Counted from the first letter of the stretch, positions 15,474-28,724 are shown. The stretch is DNA of 64,000 nucleotides from Pseudomonas oryzihabitans (GCF_006384975.1 NZ_CP021645.1:4182001-4246000); one strand, 5' to 3'. The notes: generated by a model from the sequence alone, not told the origin. Translations and numbers: made by a program.

Positions 15474-15649
15474 TCCCCTTGCGGGGGTGCCAGCCGTGAT
15501 CAATTCGTGTACAATGCAGCTTTAGTGTATCCACTAAAAGCTAGCGCAGAATGAAATCACAACATTAAAACGGGATGACTCTTCGAGATGTCATCCCGTT
15601 TTTTTGCACCCTGCGTTTGCCCGCCAAGGCTTGATTTTCGGAGGTCTTC
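15474..15649 (+). promoter_or_regulatory. dapB-carA intergenic leader region
   Basis: The 176-bp gap contains a TACAAT -10-like box (15510-15515) without an obvious -35, a perfect inverted repeat TTTAGTG-TATC-CACTAAA (15521-15538) and a strong terminator-like hairpin (15567-15605). If transcription starts at or before the TACAAT box, the hairpin lies in the carA leader and could act as an attenuator rather than only ending dapB. Confidence 0.4.
15567..15605 (+). terminator. Intrinsic terminator or attenuator before carA
   Basis: An 11-bp stem AACGGGATGAC/GTCATCCCGTT (15569-15579 with 15590-15600) is followed by a run of Ts. It ends 44 bp before the carA start codon and about 95 bp after the dapB stop. 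Confidence 0.85.
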
Positions 15650-16786
15650 TTGACTAAGCCAGCCATACTCGCACTTGCCGATGGCAGCATCTTTCACGGT
15701 GAATCCATCGGTGCCGACGGCCACACGGTCGGCGAAGTGGTGTTCAACACCGCCATGACCGGCTACCAGGAAATCCTGACCGATCCTTCCTATGCGAAGC
15801 AGATCGTCACCCTGACCTATCCGCATATCGGCAACACTGGCACCACGCCGCAGGACGGCGAGGCCGCCCAGGTCTGGGCTGCAGGTCTAATCATTCGTGA
15901 CCTGCCGCTGCTGGCCAGCAACTGGCGCAACAAGCAGTCGCTGCCGGAGTACCTCGAGGAAAACGGCACCATCGCCATCGCCGGCATCGACACCCGTCGA
16001 CTGACCCGCATCCTCCGCGAGAAGGGCGCCCAGGATGGTTGCATCCTCACCGGTGCAGATGCCACCGAAGAGCGCGCCCTTGAACTGGCGCGCGCCTTCC
16101 CCGGTCTCAAGGGCATGGACCTGGCCAAGGAAGTCAGCGTCAAGGAGCGCTACGAGTGGCGTTCCAGCGTCTGGTCGTTGGAAACCGACAGCCATGCCGA
16201 GATCCCGGCCGAACAGCTGCCCTATCACGTGGTGGCCTTCGACTACGGCGTCAAGCTGAACATCCTGCGCATGCTGGTGGCCCGTGGCTGCCGCATCACC
16301 GTGCTGCCAGCCCAGACCCCGGCCAGCGAAGCCCTGGCGCTGCAACCCGACGGCATCTTCCTGGCCAACGGCCCGGGCGATCCCGAGCCCTGCGACTACG
16401 CTATCAAGGCCATCCAGGATGTCCTAGAGACCGAGATTCCGGTGTTCGGCATCTGCCTGGGCCATCAGCTGCTGGCCCTGGCTTCCGGCGCCAAGACGGT
16501 GAAGATGCCCAACGGTCACCACGGCGCCAACCATCCGGTGCAGGATCTCGACAGTGGCGTGGTGATGATCACCAGCCAGAACCATGGTTTCGCCGTGGAC
16601 GAGGCCAGCCTGCCCGCCAACGTACGTGCTACCCACAAATCGCTGTTCGACGGCACCCTGCAGGGTATCGAGCGCACCGACAAGGTCGCCTTCAGCTTCC
16701 AGGGTCACCCCGAGGCGAGCCCCGGTCCGCACGACGTGGCGCCGCTGTTCGACAAGTTCATCCAGGCCATGGCGGCGCGCCGCTAA
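15650..16786 (+). CDS. carA: Carbamoyl phosphate synthase small (glutaminase) subunit
   Basis: CarA hydrolyses glutamine and channels ammonia to CarB for carbamoyl phosphate, the precursor of arginine and pyrimidines. The 378-aa product has an N-terminal domain ([16 protein letters not shown]) and a class I glutamine amidotransferase domain with the nucleophile Cys269 in GICLGHQ and the His in [11 protein letters not shown]. The start is a TTG at 15650, supported by GGAGG 7 nt upstream and the family-typical [12 protein letters not shown] sequence. It is first in a carA-leuE-carB-greA series; this order was reported as an operon in P. aeruginosa. Confidence 0.98.
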   Translation: MTKPAILALADGSIFHGESIGADGHTVGEVVFNTAMTGYQEILTDPSYAKQIVTLTYPHIGNTGTTPQDGEAAQVWAAGLIIRDLPLLASNWRNKQSLPEYLEENGTIAIAGIDTRRLTRILREKGAQDGCILTGADATEERALELARAFPGLKGMDLAKEVSVKERYEWRSSVWSLETDSHAEIPAEQLPYHVVAFDYGVKLNILRMLVARGCRITVLPAQTPASEALALQPDGIFLANGPGDPEPCDYAIKAIQDVLETEIPVFGICLGHQLLALASGAKTVKMPNGHHGANHPVQDLDSGVVMITSQNHGFAVDEASLPANVRATHKSLFDGTLQGIERTDKVAFSFQGHPEASPGPHDVAPLFDKFIQAMAARR

Positions 16787-16807
16787 GACGGGAGGAGGGT
16801 AAGGCTC

Positions 16808-17464
16808 ATGCTGGCGAATCTGGGTGTCATCGACTTCTGGACCTACGTGGTCGGGACCCTGTTCGTCATCCTGCTGCCCGGTCCCAACTCCTTCTTCGTG
16901 CTCGCCACCAGCGCCCAGCGCGGCATTCGCAGCGGCTACCAGGCGGCCTCGGCCGTGTTCCTCGGTGACGCCGTGCTGATGCTGCTTTCGGCCCTGGGAG
17001 TGGCGTCGCTGCTCAAGGCGGAGCCGCTGTTCTTCCAGATCCTCAAGTATCTGGGCGCGGCCTACCTGTTCTACCTCGGCTGGAGCATGCTGCGTGGCGG
17101 ACTCAAGTCCTGGCGTAGCCCGGCCCAGGGCCAGGTCGAGGCGACCCTGCGCGAAGATGTCCACCAGCCGTTCCGCAAGGCGCTGCTGCTGAGCCTGTCG
17201 AACCCGAAGGCGATCCTGTTCTTCGTCTCCTTCTTCATCCAGTTCGTGGACCCCGGTTACGCCCATCCGGCGCTGTCCTTCCTGGTGTTGGGCGCGGTAC
17301 TGGAAGCGATCAGCTTCTGCTACCTGTCGTTCCTGATTTTCTGTGGTGTGCGCCTGGCGGCCTGGTTCCGTCAGCGGCGGCGCCTCAGCGCCAGCGCCAC
17401 CGGTGGCGTCGGCGCCCTGTTCGTGGGGTTCGGTGTGAAGTTGGCCACCGCGACCCTGACCTGA
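16808..17464 (+). CDS. LysE/RhtB family amino acid exporter, LeuE-like
   Basis: A 218-aa inner-membrane protein with about six hydrophobic segments. The RhtB/LysE core is visible as FVILLPGPNSFFVLATSA near residue 20, then YLGAAYLFYLG and SLSNPKAILFFVSFF. It resembles E. coli LeuE (leucine efflux) along its whole length, but the substrate is an inference. It sits between carA and carB, 21 bp from each, where the P. aeruginosa operon also has an unrelated extra ORF. Its link to carbamoyl phosphate synthesis is unknown. Confidence 0.88.
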   Translation: MLANLGVIDFWTYVVGTLFVILLPGPNSFFVLATSAQRGIRSGYQAASAVFLGDAVLMLLSALGVASLLKAEPLFFQILKYLGAAYLFYLGWSMLRGGLKSWRSPAQGQVEATLREDVHQPFRKALLLSLSNPKAILFFVSFFIQFVDPGYAHPALSFLVLGAVLEAISFCYLSFLIFCGVRLAAWFRQRRRLSASATGGVGALFVGFGVKLATATLT

Positions 17465-17485
17465 TTACCTGCATTCGAGAAGCCC

Positions 17486-20703
<3,218 letters not shown>

Positions 20704-20707
<4 letters not shown>

Positions 20708-21180
20708 CCAAGTACCCCATGACCGTCCAGGGCGCCCGCGCCCTGGAAGAGGAGCTCAAGCACCTCAAGACCGAGCTGCGCCCACAGATCACCCAGGCGA
20801 TCGCCGAAGCGCGTGAACTGGGTGACCTCAAGGAGAACGCCGAATACCACGCTGCCCGCGAACAGCAGGGCATGGTCGAGGCGCGTATCCGCGATATCGA
20901 AGGGCGTCTGCAGAACGCCCAGGTGATCGACGTCACCGCCTTGCCGCATACCGGCAAGGTGATCTTCGGCACCACCGTGGAGATCGCCAACACCGAGACC
21001 GATGAAGCCGTGACCTACCAGATCGTTGGTGACGACGAGGCGGACATCAAGCAGGGCAAGCTGTCGGTGGGCTCACCCATCGCCCGCGCCCTGATCGGCA
21101 AGGAAGAAGGGGACGTGGTGCTGGTGAAGACCCCGGGTGGCGATGTCGAATACGAAATTGTCGCCGTCCGCCACGTCTGA
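20704..21180 (+). CDS. greA: Transcription elongation factor GreA
   Basis: GreA rescues backtracked RNA polymerase by stimulating cleavage of the nascent RNA. The 158-aa product has an N-terminal antiparallel coiled coil with the acidic tip ([18 protein letters not shown], residues about 40-57) and a C-terminal FKBP-like domain ([16 protein letters not shown]). It overlaps carB by 4 nt, consistent with its reported membership in the car operon of P. aeruginosa. Confidence 0.98.
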
Positions 21181-21610
21181 TCGGCGCACCGGAGGCTGGC
21201 TCGCCAGGCTGCTCGCCGCCGCCTGGCAGCTGGCCCAGGTGTTCTGGGTCGGCCCGCTGGTCGCCCTGCACCTCTGTATTCCGGTGGCGCTCGCCCAGGC
21301 GGGCTGGGCGCCGCTGCTGATCCAGTCCGGGCGCGAAGAATTGCTGCGCATGATGCTCAGCGCCGCGGCGGGTGGGGTCTTCACCCAGACCGTGGTGTTG
21401 GTATGGTGGGCGGGTTTCGCGGCCCTGTGGCGTGACCTGCGCGGCCAGCTGCTGCTGGCCAGTGCGCTGGCCGTGCTCCTGCAGAACGAGCTGGCGCGCT
21501 TCTGGAGCGGACCGACCGCCCTGGCCGGCTACGTGGTTTTGCTGCTCTGTGGTCTGATCCTGGTACTGCAACCCGTTCCCGGGCGCTCCCCTGGGGCTCA
21601 GACGGTATAG
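21143..21610 (+). CDS. Small integral membrane protein after greA
   Basis: A 155-aa hydrophobic protein with about four transmembrane segments (for example [20 protein letters not shown] and [16 protein letters not shown]). I do not recognise a catalytic motif; the N-terminal region resembles DUF4149-type proteins found at this place in pseudomonads. It starts inside the end of greA (ATG 21143; a GTG at 21137 is also possible) and its last 13 nt overlap convergent yhbY. Translational coupling to greA is likely. Confidence 0.7.
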   Translation: MSNTKLSPSATSDRRTGGWLARLLAAAWQLAQVFWVGPLVALHLCIPVALAQAGWAPLLIQSGREELLRMMLSAAAGGVFTQTVVLVWWAGFAALWRDLRGQLLLASALAVLLQNELARFWSGPTALAGYVVLLLCGLILVLQPVPGRSPGAQTV

Positions 21611-21909
21611 CGCACTACGTTGGACAGATTGCGGTTCTGTTCACGCGCCTTGCGATAGATCAGGGCCATCTTGCCGATCACCTGCACCAACTCGGCCTTG
21701 CTCGATGCACAGAGTTCGTCGATCAGGGCGCGACGGTCTTCGCGCTCGGTGACTGCCAGCTTGATCTTGATCAGCTCGTGATCGTTCAGGGCGCGGTCGA
21801 GCTCACCCAGCACGCCTTCGCTCAGGCCGTTCTCGCTGATGGTGACCACCGGCTTGAGTTGATGACCGATCGCCTTGAACCGCTTTTTGTGCTCGTTGTT
21901 GAGCGCCAT
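21598..21909 (-). CDS. yhbY: CRM-domain RNA-binding protein YhbY
   Basis: A 103-aa protein consisting of one CRM domain, which associates with pre-50S ribosomal particles in E. coli. Visible features are the basic start NNEHKKRFKAIGHQLKPVV, the ENGLSEGVLGELDRALNDHELIKIK core and a basic tail. It is divergent from the rlmE remnant, the usual arrangement with rlmE-ftsH in gammaproteobacteria. Confidence 0.95.
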   Translation of the reverse strand: MALNNEHKKRFKAIGHQLKPVVTISENGLSEGVLGELDRALNDHELIKIKLAVTEREDRRALIDELCASSKAELVQVIGKMALIYRKAREQNRNLSNVVRYTV

Positions 21910-21983
21910 AATTCACCCCAGATAAAAGCCGCACAGTTTATCCCAGCTGTCCTGTGCCGCCCAGCGATACGAGAAAACTTACA

Positions 21984-22315
21984 GTGGCGCGATCTCGAAC
22001 CAGCACCAGATGGCCAAAGGAGCATTTCGACAGCTCCTGGGTCAGGCTAGCGCAGAAAGGCAGCTGTCGCGACGATCATCCGGCAGGCCTTGTTATTTCT
22101 CGCGGGGCCCCCATATGACTGGGCAGAATGCAGTGGGCCAGTCCCAGAAATCTCCGCTCATGAGGGCTGACCGTGAACCTCGCGTGCGAGGCGTTACGCC
22201 CGTGCGGGATTGCGTGATCGAGATCTGCCACTGCTCGGCTTCGAAGGCGGGCTTCGCTTCGCGGGACAGACCGCGCGAGCAGTCTCTATTGGGTCGCGAT
22301 TTCAGGGGCAATTGA
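21984..22315 (+). pseudogene. rlmE: Decayed 23S rRNA methyltransferase RlmE (FtsJ)
   Basis: An intact gene would be about 620 bp and make the 2'-O-methyl at U2552 of 23S rRNA. Here only 332 bp remain. From a GTG at 21984 the frame reads ARSRTSTRWPKEHFDSSWV then RLAQKGSCR, matching the FtsJ N-terminus. It then jumps straight to DDHPAGLVISRGAP, the counterpart of GDxxxxLVISDMAP, and stops at 22116-22118. The remaining homology continues in another frame: HMTG, then CVIEICHC (like FLIKIFQG), then ASRDRPREQSLLGRDFRG before TGA at 22313. The SAM-binding GAAPGGWSQ segment and the catalytic Lys region are deleted, and the SDMAP aspartate is lost. Its place between yhbY and ftsH is the normal one. 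Confidence 0.88.
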
Positions 22316-22484
22316 GAGAATTGATGGCTGCAACGTCTGCCTTGGCATAGAGTCAAAGGCAGAAGACTCATATAGCGTTACAGACGATGTCTGCCGTGGG
22401 CCAGGCTTTGTGTAGTAACTTACCGGTCACTGCCGGTTTCGCTTCGAACGGTTTACCCACGAAACCGGCGCAGAGGGTAGTCAA
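22316..22484 (+). other. rlmE remnant-ftsH intergenic region
   Basis: This 169-bp stretch holds no gene. A short inverted repeat around ACCGGTCACTGCCGGTTTCG and repeated CGAAACCGG-like words precede ftsH. I see no clear sigma-32 promoter, although ftsH is heat-inducible in E. coli. Confidence 0.4.
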
Positions 22485-24413
22485 TTGAACGATATGGCAA
22501 AGAATCTGATCCTGTGGCTGATCATCGCCGCGGTGCTCGTCACCGTGATGAACAACTTCTCCAGCCCCAACGAGCCCCAGACGCTCAACTATTCCGACTT
22601 CATCCAGCAGGTGAAGGACGGGCAGATCGCGAACGTGACCGTGGATGGCTATGTCATCACGGGCAAGCATCGTGACGGCGACCCCTTCAAGACCATTCGT
22701 CCAGCGATCCAGGACAATGGTCTGATCGGCGATCTGGTGAACAACAACGTCACCATCACCGGCAAGCAGCCTGAGCAGCAGAGCATCTGGACTCAGCTGC
22801 TGGTGGCCAGCTTCCCGATCCTGGTGATCATCGCGGTGTTCATGTTCTTCATGCGCCAGATGCAGGGAGGAGCGGGTGGTCGCGGTGGGCCCATGAGCTT
22901 CGGCAAGAGCAAGGCGCGGCTACTCTCGGAAGACCAGGTCAAGACCACCTTCGCTGACGTCGCCGGCTGCGACGAGGCCAAGGAAGAGGTCACCGAGCTG
23001 GTGGAATTCCTGCGTGATCCCGGCAAGTTCCAACGCCTGGGTGGCCGGATTCCCCGTGGCGTCCTGATGGTCGGCTCGCCCGGTACCGGTAAGACGCTGC
23101 TGGCCAAGGCCGTCGCCGGTGAGGCCAAGGTACCCTTCTTCACCATTTCCGGTTCAGACTTCGTCGAGATGTTCGTCGGTGTCGGCGCCAGCCGTGTTCG
23201 TGACATGTTCGATCAGGCCAAGAAGCATGCCCCCTGCATCATCTTCATCGACGAGATCGATGCCGTCGGCCGCCATCGTGGCAACGGCATGGGTGGTGGT
23301 CATGACGAGCGTGAGCAGACCCTGAACCAGCTGCTGGTCGAGATGGACGGCTTCGAGATGAACGATGGCATCATCGTCATCGCGGCCACCAACCGTCCCG
23401 ACGTGCTCGACCCGGCGTTGCTGCGTCCCGGTCGTTTCGACCGCCAAGTCGTGGTCGGCCTGCCTGATATCCGTGGTCGCGAGCAGATCCTCAAGGTGCA
23501 CATGCGCAAGGTGCCGGTCGGCGAGCGCGTCGATGCCGCCGTCATTGCCCGTGGTACTCCGGGATTCTCGGGTGCCGACCTGGCCAACCTGGTCAACGAA
23601 GCCTCGTTGTTCGCCGCTCGTGCCAACAAGCGCATCGTCGACATGCGCGAGTTCGAACTGGCCAAGGACAAGATCATGATGGGCGCCGAGCGCAAGACCA
23701 TGGTCATGTCCGAGAAGGAGAAGCGCAACACCGCTTACCACGAAGCCGGTCATGCCATCGTCGGTCGTCTGGTGCCCGAGCACGATCCGGTCTACAAGGT
23801 TTCCATCATTCCCCGTGGTCGCGCCCTGGGGGTGACCATGTTCCTGCCCGAGGAAGATCGCTACAGCCTGTCCAAGCGAGCTCTGGAAAGCCAGATCTGC
23901 TCGCTGTTCGGTGGTCGTATCGCCGAAGAGATGACCTTGGGGTTCGAGGGGGTCACCACCGGTGCTTCCAACGATATCATGCGTGCTACCTCCCTGGCGC
24001 GGAACATGGTGACCAAGTGGGGGCTGTCCGAGAAACTCGGCCCGCTGCTGTATGGCGAGGAAGAGAACGAAGGCTACCTGGGTCGCTCGGGTGGTGGTGG
24101 CAACGGCAACATGTCAGGTGAAACCGCCAAGCTCATCGATCTGGAAATCCGTCGCATCATCGATGACTGCTACAACACCGCCAAGCGCATGCTCGACGAG
24201 AACCGTGACAAGCTTGAACTCATGGCCGATGCCCTGATGAAGTACGAGACCATCGATTCCGATCAGATCGACGACATCATGGCTGGCAAGGTCCCGCGCG
24301 AGCCGCGTGACTGGCATGATCGTGGCGGTCCTACTGGGGATGCGCCTGCATCGCCGCAAAGCGGTAGTGATCGTCCTGAAACCCCCCTCGGCGGTCCGGC
24401 CGGAGAGCACTGA
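22485..24413 (+). CDS. ftsH: ATP-dependent zinc metalloprotease FtsH
   Basis: FtsH is a membrane-anchored AAA+ protease that degrades unassembled membrane proteins and regulators such as LpxC or sigma-32 in E. coli. The 642-aa product has TM1 (about 8-24) and TM2 (about 103-123). Its Walker A GSPGTGKT is at 197-204, with [11 protein letters not shown] (Walker B), [18 protein letters not shown] and the zinc site HEAGH near 420. I kept the TTG at 22485 because GAGGG lies 7 nt upstream; the ATG at 22494 is the alternative and gives MAKNLILW. Confidence 0.98.
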   Translation: MNDMAKNLILWLIIAAVLVTVMNNFSSPNEPQTLNYSDFIQQVKDGQIANVTVDGYVITGKHRDGDPFKTIRPAIQDNGLIGDLVNNNVTITGKQPEQQSIWTQLLVASFPILVIIAVFMFFMRQMQGGAGGRGGPMSFGKSKARLLSEDQVKTTFADVAGCDEAKEEVTELVEFLRDPGKFQRLGGRIPRGVLMVGSPGTGKTLLAKAVAGEAKVPFFTISGSDFVEMFVGVGASRVRDMFDQAKKHAPCIIFIDEIDAVGRHRGNGMGGGHDEREQTLNQLLVEMDGFEMNDGIIVIAATNRPDVLDPALLRPGRFDRQVVVGLPDIRGREQILKVHMRKVPVGERVDAAVIARGTPGFSGADLANLVNEASLFAARANKRIVDMREFELAKDKIMMGAERKTMVMSEKEKRNTAYHEAGHAIVGRLVPEHDPVYKVSIIPRGRALGVTMFLPEEDRYSLSKRALESQICSLFGGRIAEEMTLGFEGVTTGASNDIMRATSLARNMVTKWGLSEKLGPLLYGEEENEGYLGRSGGGGNGNMSGETAKLIDLEIRRIIDDCYNTAKRMLDENRDKLELMADALMKYETIDSDQIDDIMAGKVPREPRDWHDRGGPTGDAPASPQSGSDRPETPLGGPAGEH

Positions 24414-24420
24414 TACCTCC

Positions 24421-25278
24421 ATGTTCAATCCGTTTCCTTCGACCCGATTGCCTTGCGGCAATCGGGTTCTTGTTTTTGATGTGCCCAAAGTCATGGGCAT
24501 TCTCAACGTAACCCCCGACTCTTTTTCCGATGGTGGTCGCTACACGGCGGTCGAAGCCGCTTTGCAGCATGCCGAACGAATGGTCGCGGCCGGTGCAACT
24601 ATCATCGATGTCGGTGGCGAATCCACTCGCCCAGGTGCACCGGCGGTATCCACTGCGGAAGAGCTTGATCGCGTCGTCCCGGTGGTCGAGGCGATCGCCC
24701 GCGAGCTTGATGTCGTCATCTCGGTGGATACTTCAACGCCCGAGGTCATGCGTGAGAGTGCTCGAGCGGGCGCTGGCCTGATCAATGACGTGCGCTCGCT
24801 GCGCCGTCCGGGTGCTCTCGAGGCTGCTGCCGCGACCGATCTGGCGGTCTGCCTCATGCATATGCGCGGCGAGCCGAGCACCATGCAGCAATCGCCCGTC
24901 TATGCCGATGTGGCTGGTGAGGTCGGGTCCTTTCTCGCCGAGCAGGTCGCTCGCTGTGAGGTGGCAGGCATTTCTCGCGAGCGTCTGGTACTGGATCCGG
25001 GCTATGGCTTCGCCAAGACCCTGGAGCACAATCTCGAGCTGTTCCAGCGGCAACCCGAATTGCTCGCCTTTGGGCTACCCTTGCTGGTAGGTGTCTCGCG
25101 CAAAAGCATGATCGGCGCAGTCACTGGACGGTCAGTGGAAGGACGCTTGGCGGGCGGCTTGGCCTTGGCGGCTCTGGCGCTGACCAAGGGGGCCCAGATT
25201 CTCAGGGTCCATGATGTGGCGGAAACGGTGGACGTGGTGAAGATGATCGCCGCGGTCGAAGGCTTCAGGCAGGAATAG
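24421..25278 (+). CDS. folP: Dihydropteroate synthase
   Basis: FolP condenses p-aminobenzoate with hydroxymethyl-dihydropterin diphosphate in folate synthesis and is the sulfonamide target. The 285-aa TIM-barrel protein shows MGILNVTPDSFSDGG (pterin loop), IDVGGESTRPGA, LDPGYGFAKTLEHN and LLVGVSRKSMIG. The ATG at 24421 lies 7 bp after ftsH and before a typical N-terminus. Co-transcription with ftsH and glmM is likely. Confidence 0.97.
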   Translation: MFNPFPSTRLPCGNRVLVFDVPKVMGILNVTPDSFSDGGRYTAVEAALQHAERMVAAGATIIDVGGESTRPGAPAVSTAEELDRVVPVVEAIARELDVVISVDTSTPEVMRESARAGAGLINDVRSLRRPGALEAAAATDLAVCLMHMRGEPSTMQQSPVYADVAGEVGSFLAEQVARCEVAGISRERLVLDPGYGFAKTLEHNLELFQRQPELLAFGLPLLVGVSRKSMIGAVTGRSVEGRLAGGLALAALALTKGAQILRVHDVAETVDVVKMIAAVEGFRQE

Positions 25279-25281
25279 CAC

Positions 25282-26619
25282 ATGGCAAGAAAGTATTTCG
25301 GAACCGACGGCATTCGCGGCAAGGTCGGTCAGTACCCCATCACCCCTGATTTCATGCTCAAGCTGGGCTGGGCGGCGGGTATCGCCTTCCGCAGTCGCGG
25401 GGGTTGTCGAGTACTGGTAGGCAAGGACACGCGTAACTCCGGCTATATGTTCGAATCCGCGCTGGAGGCTGGGCTGTCCGCCGCGGGCGCGGACGTCATG
25501 CTGCTCGGGCCCATGCCGACGCCGGGTATCGCCTATCTGACTCGGACCTTCCAGGCCAGCGCCGGGATCGTCATCAGTGCCTCGCACAATCCCTACTACG
25601 ACAATGGCATCAAGTTCTTTTCCGGCGCCGGTACCAAGCTGCCCGATGAGCTGGAAACCATGATCGAGGAATTGCTCGATACGCCGATGACCGTGGTCGA
25701 TTCGGCGCGGATCGGCAAGGTCTCGCGCATCAACGATGCCGCCGGCCGCTATATCGAATTCTGCAAGAGCAGCGTGCCCACCGGTACCAGTTTCGCCGGC
25801 ATGAAGATCGTCCTGGATTGTGCCAATGGCGCGACCTACAAGATTGCGCCCAGCGTCTTCCGCGAACTGGGTGCGGACGTCAGTGTGCTGGCCGTACAGC
25901 CCGATGGCCTCAACATCAACAAGGATTGCGGTTCCACCCATCTCGATGGCCTGCAGCAGGCGGTGCTCGACCAGCATGCCGACATCGGTATCGCCTTCGA
26001 TGGCGACGGCGATCGGGTACTGATGGTGGATCATACGGGCGCGGCCGTGGATGGCGACGAACTGCTCTATCTGATCGCCCGTGACCTCAAGCGCCGCGGC
26101 CGCCTCGAAGGCGGTGTGGTGGGTACGCTGATGAGCAATCTGGGTCTTGAGCTGGGTCTGGCCGAGCTGGATATCCCCTTCGTGCGGGCCAAGGTCGGTG
26201 ATCGCTATGTCATGGCGGAGTTGCTGGAGCGTAACTGGGTGCTGGGCGGCGAGAACTCCGGTCATGTGGTCTGCTGTCAGTACACCACCACGGGCGACGC
26301 CACCATTGCTGCCCTGCAGGTACTGATTGCCCTGCGCAATGCGGGCCAGACCCTGGCGCAGGCGCGTATGGCGCTGCGCAAGTGTCCGCAGGTGCTGATC
26401 AACGTCAGGTTCGGCGGTGGGCAGGACCCGCTGGAGAATCCTCGAGTGAAGCAGGCCAGTGCCGAAGTCACCGAGAAAATGGCGGGTAAGGGGCGGGTGC
26501 TGCTGCGCAAGTCCGGCACCGAGCCACTGCTGCGAGTGATGGTCGAGGGTGAGAACGAGCGTGAGGTACGAGCTCACGCCGAGGCCCTGGCTCAACTGAT
26601 AACCGAGGTATGTGCTTGA
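25282..26619 (+). CDS. glmM: Phosphoglucosamine mutase
   Basis: GlmM interconverts glucosamine-6-P and glucosamine-1-P for UDP-GlcNAc, a precursor of peptidoglycan and LPS. The 445-aa product starts [13 protein letters not shown], has the phosphorylated Ser101 in [15 protein letters not shown], the metal loop FDGDGDR and the C-terminal phosphate-binding [15 protein letters not shown]. It begins 4 bp after folP. Confidence 0.98.
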   Translation: MARKYFGTDGIRGKVGQYPITPDFMLKLGWAAGIAFRSRGGCRVLVGKDTRNSGYMFESALEAGLSAAGADVMLLGPMPTPGIAYLTRTFQASAGIVISASHNPYYDNGIKFFSGAGTKLPDELETMIEELLDTPMTVVDSARIGKVSRINDAAGRYIEFCKSSVPTGTSFAGMKIVLDCANGATYKIAPSVFRELGADVSVLAVQPDGLNINKDCGSTHLDGLQQAVLDQHADIGIAFDGDGDRVLMVDHTGAAVDGDELLYLIARDLKRRGRLEGGVVGTLMSNLGLELGLAELDIPFVRAKVGDRYVMAELLERNWVLGGENSGHVVCCQYTTTGDATIAALQVLIALRNAGQTLAQARMALRKCPQVLINVRFGGGQDPLENPRVKQASAEVTEKMAGKGRVLLRKSGTEPLLRVMVEGENEREVRAHAEALAQLITEVCA

Positions 26620-26685
26620 TTTGCTTGCATGCCTGTTTTCGATTGAGTAACATCTGCGCCCACTTCGCTCCCTGAGGTAAAACGC

Positions 26686-27444
26686 ATGCGTCGTTCCCTG
26701 GTTGCCGGTAACTGGAAAATGCATGGCTCGCTGCAAAGTGTGTCGGCATTGGTCGCAGGCTTGAAAGGGTTGGACGGTATTGCGGGTGTCGATGTCGTGG
26801 TCATTCCGACATTGGTGCATCTGCCCGGGGTGGCTGAAGCGCTGGCGGCGACATCGCTGGCTATTGGGGCTCAGACCTGTGCTCCTGTCGCGGGTGAGAA
26901 GGCCCTGACGGGCGAGGTATCCTCGACGCAGTTGGTAGAGTTCGGTTGTCGTTACGTACTGGTGGGGCACTCCGAGCGACGTGCGCTGCTGGGCGAAGAT
27001 GATGAAGTGGTGGTGAAGAAGTTCGCCGCCATCCAAGAGGCGGGGATGCTTCCCGTACTCTGCATCGGCGAGACGCGTGAAGAGCGCGAAGCCGGGCGCA
27101 CGCTGGATGTAGTGGGTGGCCAGCTGAAGGCGGTCATCGATGCGGTTGGCGTTGAAGCCTTTGCCAAGGCTGTGGTGGCATACGAGCCAGTTTGGGCGAT
27201 AGGCACCGGGCTCACGGCCACACCAGAGCAGGCGCAAGAGGTTCATGCGGCGATTCGCGCCTTGGTGCGCGAAGCCGATGCTGAGGTCGCAGAAGGGCTT
27301 CAGTTGCTGTATGGCGGTAGTGTGAAGGCCGCCAATGCTGCCGAATTGTTCGGCATGCCGGATATCGATGGGGGGCTGGTAGGTGGAGCCTCCCTGAATG
27401 CTGAAGAATTCAGTGCGATTTGCCGCGCTGCGGGACGTGGATAA
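26686..27444 (+). CDS. tpiA: Triosephosphate isomerase
   Basis: TpiA interconverts dihydroxyacetone phosphate and glyceraldehyde-3-P. The 252-aa product has the active-site Lys in AGNWKMHG, the His in [12 protein letters not shown], the catalytic Glu loop [11 protein letters not shown] and the phosphate-binding [17 protein letters not shown] precedes the ATG. Its TAA stop shares a base with the secG ATG. Confidence 0.98.
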   Translation: MRRSLVAGNWKMHGSLQSVSALVAGLKGLDGIAGVDVVVIPTLVHLPGVAEALAATSLAIGAQTCAPVAGEKALTGEVSSTQLVEFGCRYVLVGHSERRALLGEDDEVVVKKFAAIQEAGMLPVLCIGETREEREAGRTLDVVGGQLKAVIDAVGVEAFAKAVVAYEPVWAIGTGLTATPEQAQEVHAAIRALVREADAEVAEGLQLLYGGSVKAANAAELFGMPDIDGGLVGGASLNAEEFSAICRAAGRG

Positions 27445-27824
27445 TGTTGGAAACGGCAATTGTAGTGATCCACCTGCTGATGGCGCTGGGCCTGATCGTG
27501 CTGGTGTTGATGCAGCAGGGCAAGGGCGCCGAAGCGGGTGCTTCCTTTGGTTCGGGTGCCTCGGGTACGGTGTTCGGTAGTCAAGGTTCTGCTACCTTTC
27601 TGAGTCGCTTTACTGCTATACTGGCTGCGGTTTTTTTCGCGACTAGCCTGGGTCTGGCGTACTACGCCAAAGATCGTGCGCTGGGTCTGCGTGAAGTGGG
27701 TCTGCCCACTCAGCCGGTCCAGCAGGCTCCTCAGCCTAAGCAGGACGGTAACGATGTTCCCTTGACGCAGCCGCGTGCTGCTCAGGGCGGTACTTCCGGG
27801 GATGTCCCCCAGGAGTCCAAGTAA
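27444..27824 (+). CDS. secG: Preprotein translocase subunit SecG
   Basis: SecG is an auxiliary subunit of the SecYEG channel in the inner membrane. The 126-aa product has two transmembrane segments (about 2-22 and 52-72) joined by the conserved loop [21 protein letters not shown] hydrophilic Gln/Pro-rich tail of about 50 residues follows. The ATG at 27444 overlaps the tpiA stop by one base. The tRNA-Leu gene follows after 16 bp. Confidence 0.96.
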   Translation: MLETAIVVIHLLMALGLIVLVLMQQGKGAEAGASFGSGASGTVFGSQGSATFLSRFTAILAAVFFATSLGLAYYAKDRALGLREVGLPTQPVQQAPQPKQDGNDVPLTQPRAAQGGTSGDVPQESK

Positions 27825-27840
27825 GTTTCAAAGGTTTCAT

Positions 27841-27926
27841 GCCGAAGTGGTGGAATTGGTAGACACGCTATCTTGAGGGGGTAGTGGCCACAGGCTGTAT
27901 GGGTTCGAGTCCCATCTTCGGCACCA
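27841..27926 (+). tRNA. tRNA-Leu (GAG)
   Basis: The 86-nt sequence including CCA folds with acceptor arms GCCGAAG/CTTCGGC, the anticodon loop TTGAGGG (anticodon GAG) on a CTATC/GGTAG stem, a long variable arm typical of class II tRNAs and the T arm GGGTTCGAGTCCC. It lies between secG and the initiator tRNA, as in other pseudomonads. Confidence 0.95.
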
Positions 27927-28011
27927 AATAGCAAAGACGTCCTGCAGGACGCGGCGAGAGAGTTGGTTGACTCCTAGAGTTCAGTTGAATATACTCTCGC
28001 TCCAGCTTTGA

Positions 28012-28088
<77 letters not shown>

Positions 28089-28095
28089 GTTTTTT

Positions 28096-28119
28096 AAAGC
28101 CCCTTTTTAGGGGCTTTTT
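28096..28119 (+). terminator. Terminator after the tRNA pair
   Basis: An 8-bp stem AAAGCCCC/GGGGCTTT with a 6-nt loop is followed by Ts. It probably allows only partial read-through into rimP-nusA-infB. Confidence 0.8.
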
Positions 28120-28216
28120 GTTGGCTGGACAGTTCGGGTCGCGCTTTCTCGCGCAGACCTCTTAGGGATGGGCGTAATGCCCATTTTTTATTCTCCAAAA
28201 AACGCGAGGCAATCAG

Positions 28217-28675
28217 GTGTCGAGCAAGCTAGAACAGTTGCAGGCCTTGCTGGCCCCCGTCGTCGAGGCGCTTGGCTACGTCTGCTGGGGTGTCGAGTAC
28301 ATCTCCCAGGGGCGGCACTCGCTGCTGCGCGTCTATATCGATCATCCCAACGGCATTCTCGTGGAAGACTGCGAGAAGGTCAGCCGCCAAGTCAGTGGCG
28401 TGCTCGATGTGGAAGATCCCATCACCAATGAATACACCCTCGAGGTGTCTTCCCCCGGTATGGATAGACCGCTGTTCACGCTGGAGCAATTCGCAGCCCA
28501 CGTTGGTGAACAGGTGAAGATCAAACTTCGGTCGCCTTTCGAAGGGCGACGTAATTTCCAGGGTTTGCTGCGCGGTGTGGAAGACCAGGACGTCGTGGTG
28601 CAGGTGGATGAGCATGAATATCTGCTACCCATCGAGATGATCGACAAGGCCAACGTCGTTCCCCGTTTCGAGTGA
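28217..28675 (+). CDS. rimP: Ribosome maturation factor RimP
   Basis: RimP assists 30S subunit maturation. The 152-aa product has the N-terminal alpha/beta domain ([20 protein letters not shown], then [19 protein letters not shown] and the [14 protein letters not shown] signature) and a C-terminal SH3-like barrel. The start is GTG at 28217 with GCGAGG upstream. First gene of the rimP-nusA-infB-rbfA-truB-rpsO-pnp block. Confidence 0.96.
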   Translation: MSSKLEQLQALLAPVVEALGYVCWGVEYISQGRHSLLRVYIDHPNGILVEDCEKVSRQVSGVLDVEDPITNEYTLEVSSPGMDRPLFTLEQFAAHVGEQVKIKLRSPFEGRRNFQGLLRGVEDQDVVVQVDEHEYLLPIEMIDKANVVPRFE

Positions 28676-28724
28676 TTTGAGCGCGAGACCGCGGATCCCA
28701 AGGATTGCGAATACGAGGCGTAAG

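Noticed and set aside
22316..22484. A sigma-32 promoter for ftsH
   Set aside because: CTTGGCA occurs but no CCCCAT-like -10 element lies at a suitable distance.
25132..27459. A 775-codon open frame antisense to folP-glmM-tpiA
   Set aside because: It spans three well-supported genes on the other strand and has no family features; GC-bias shadow.
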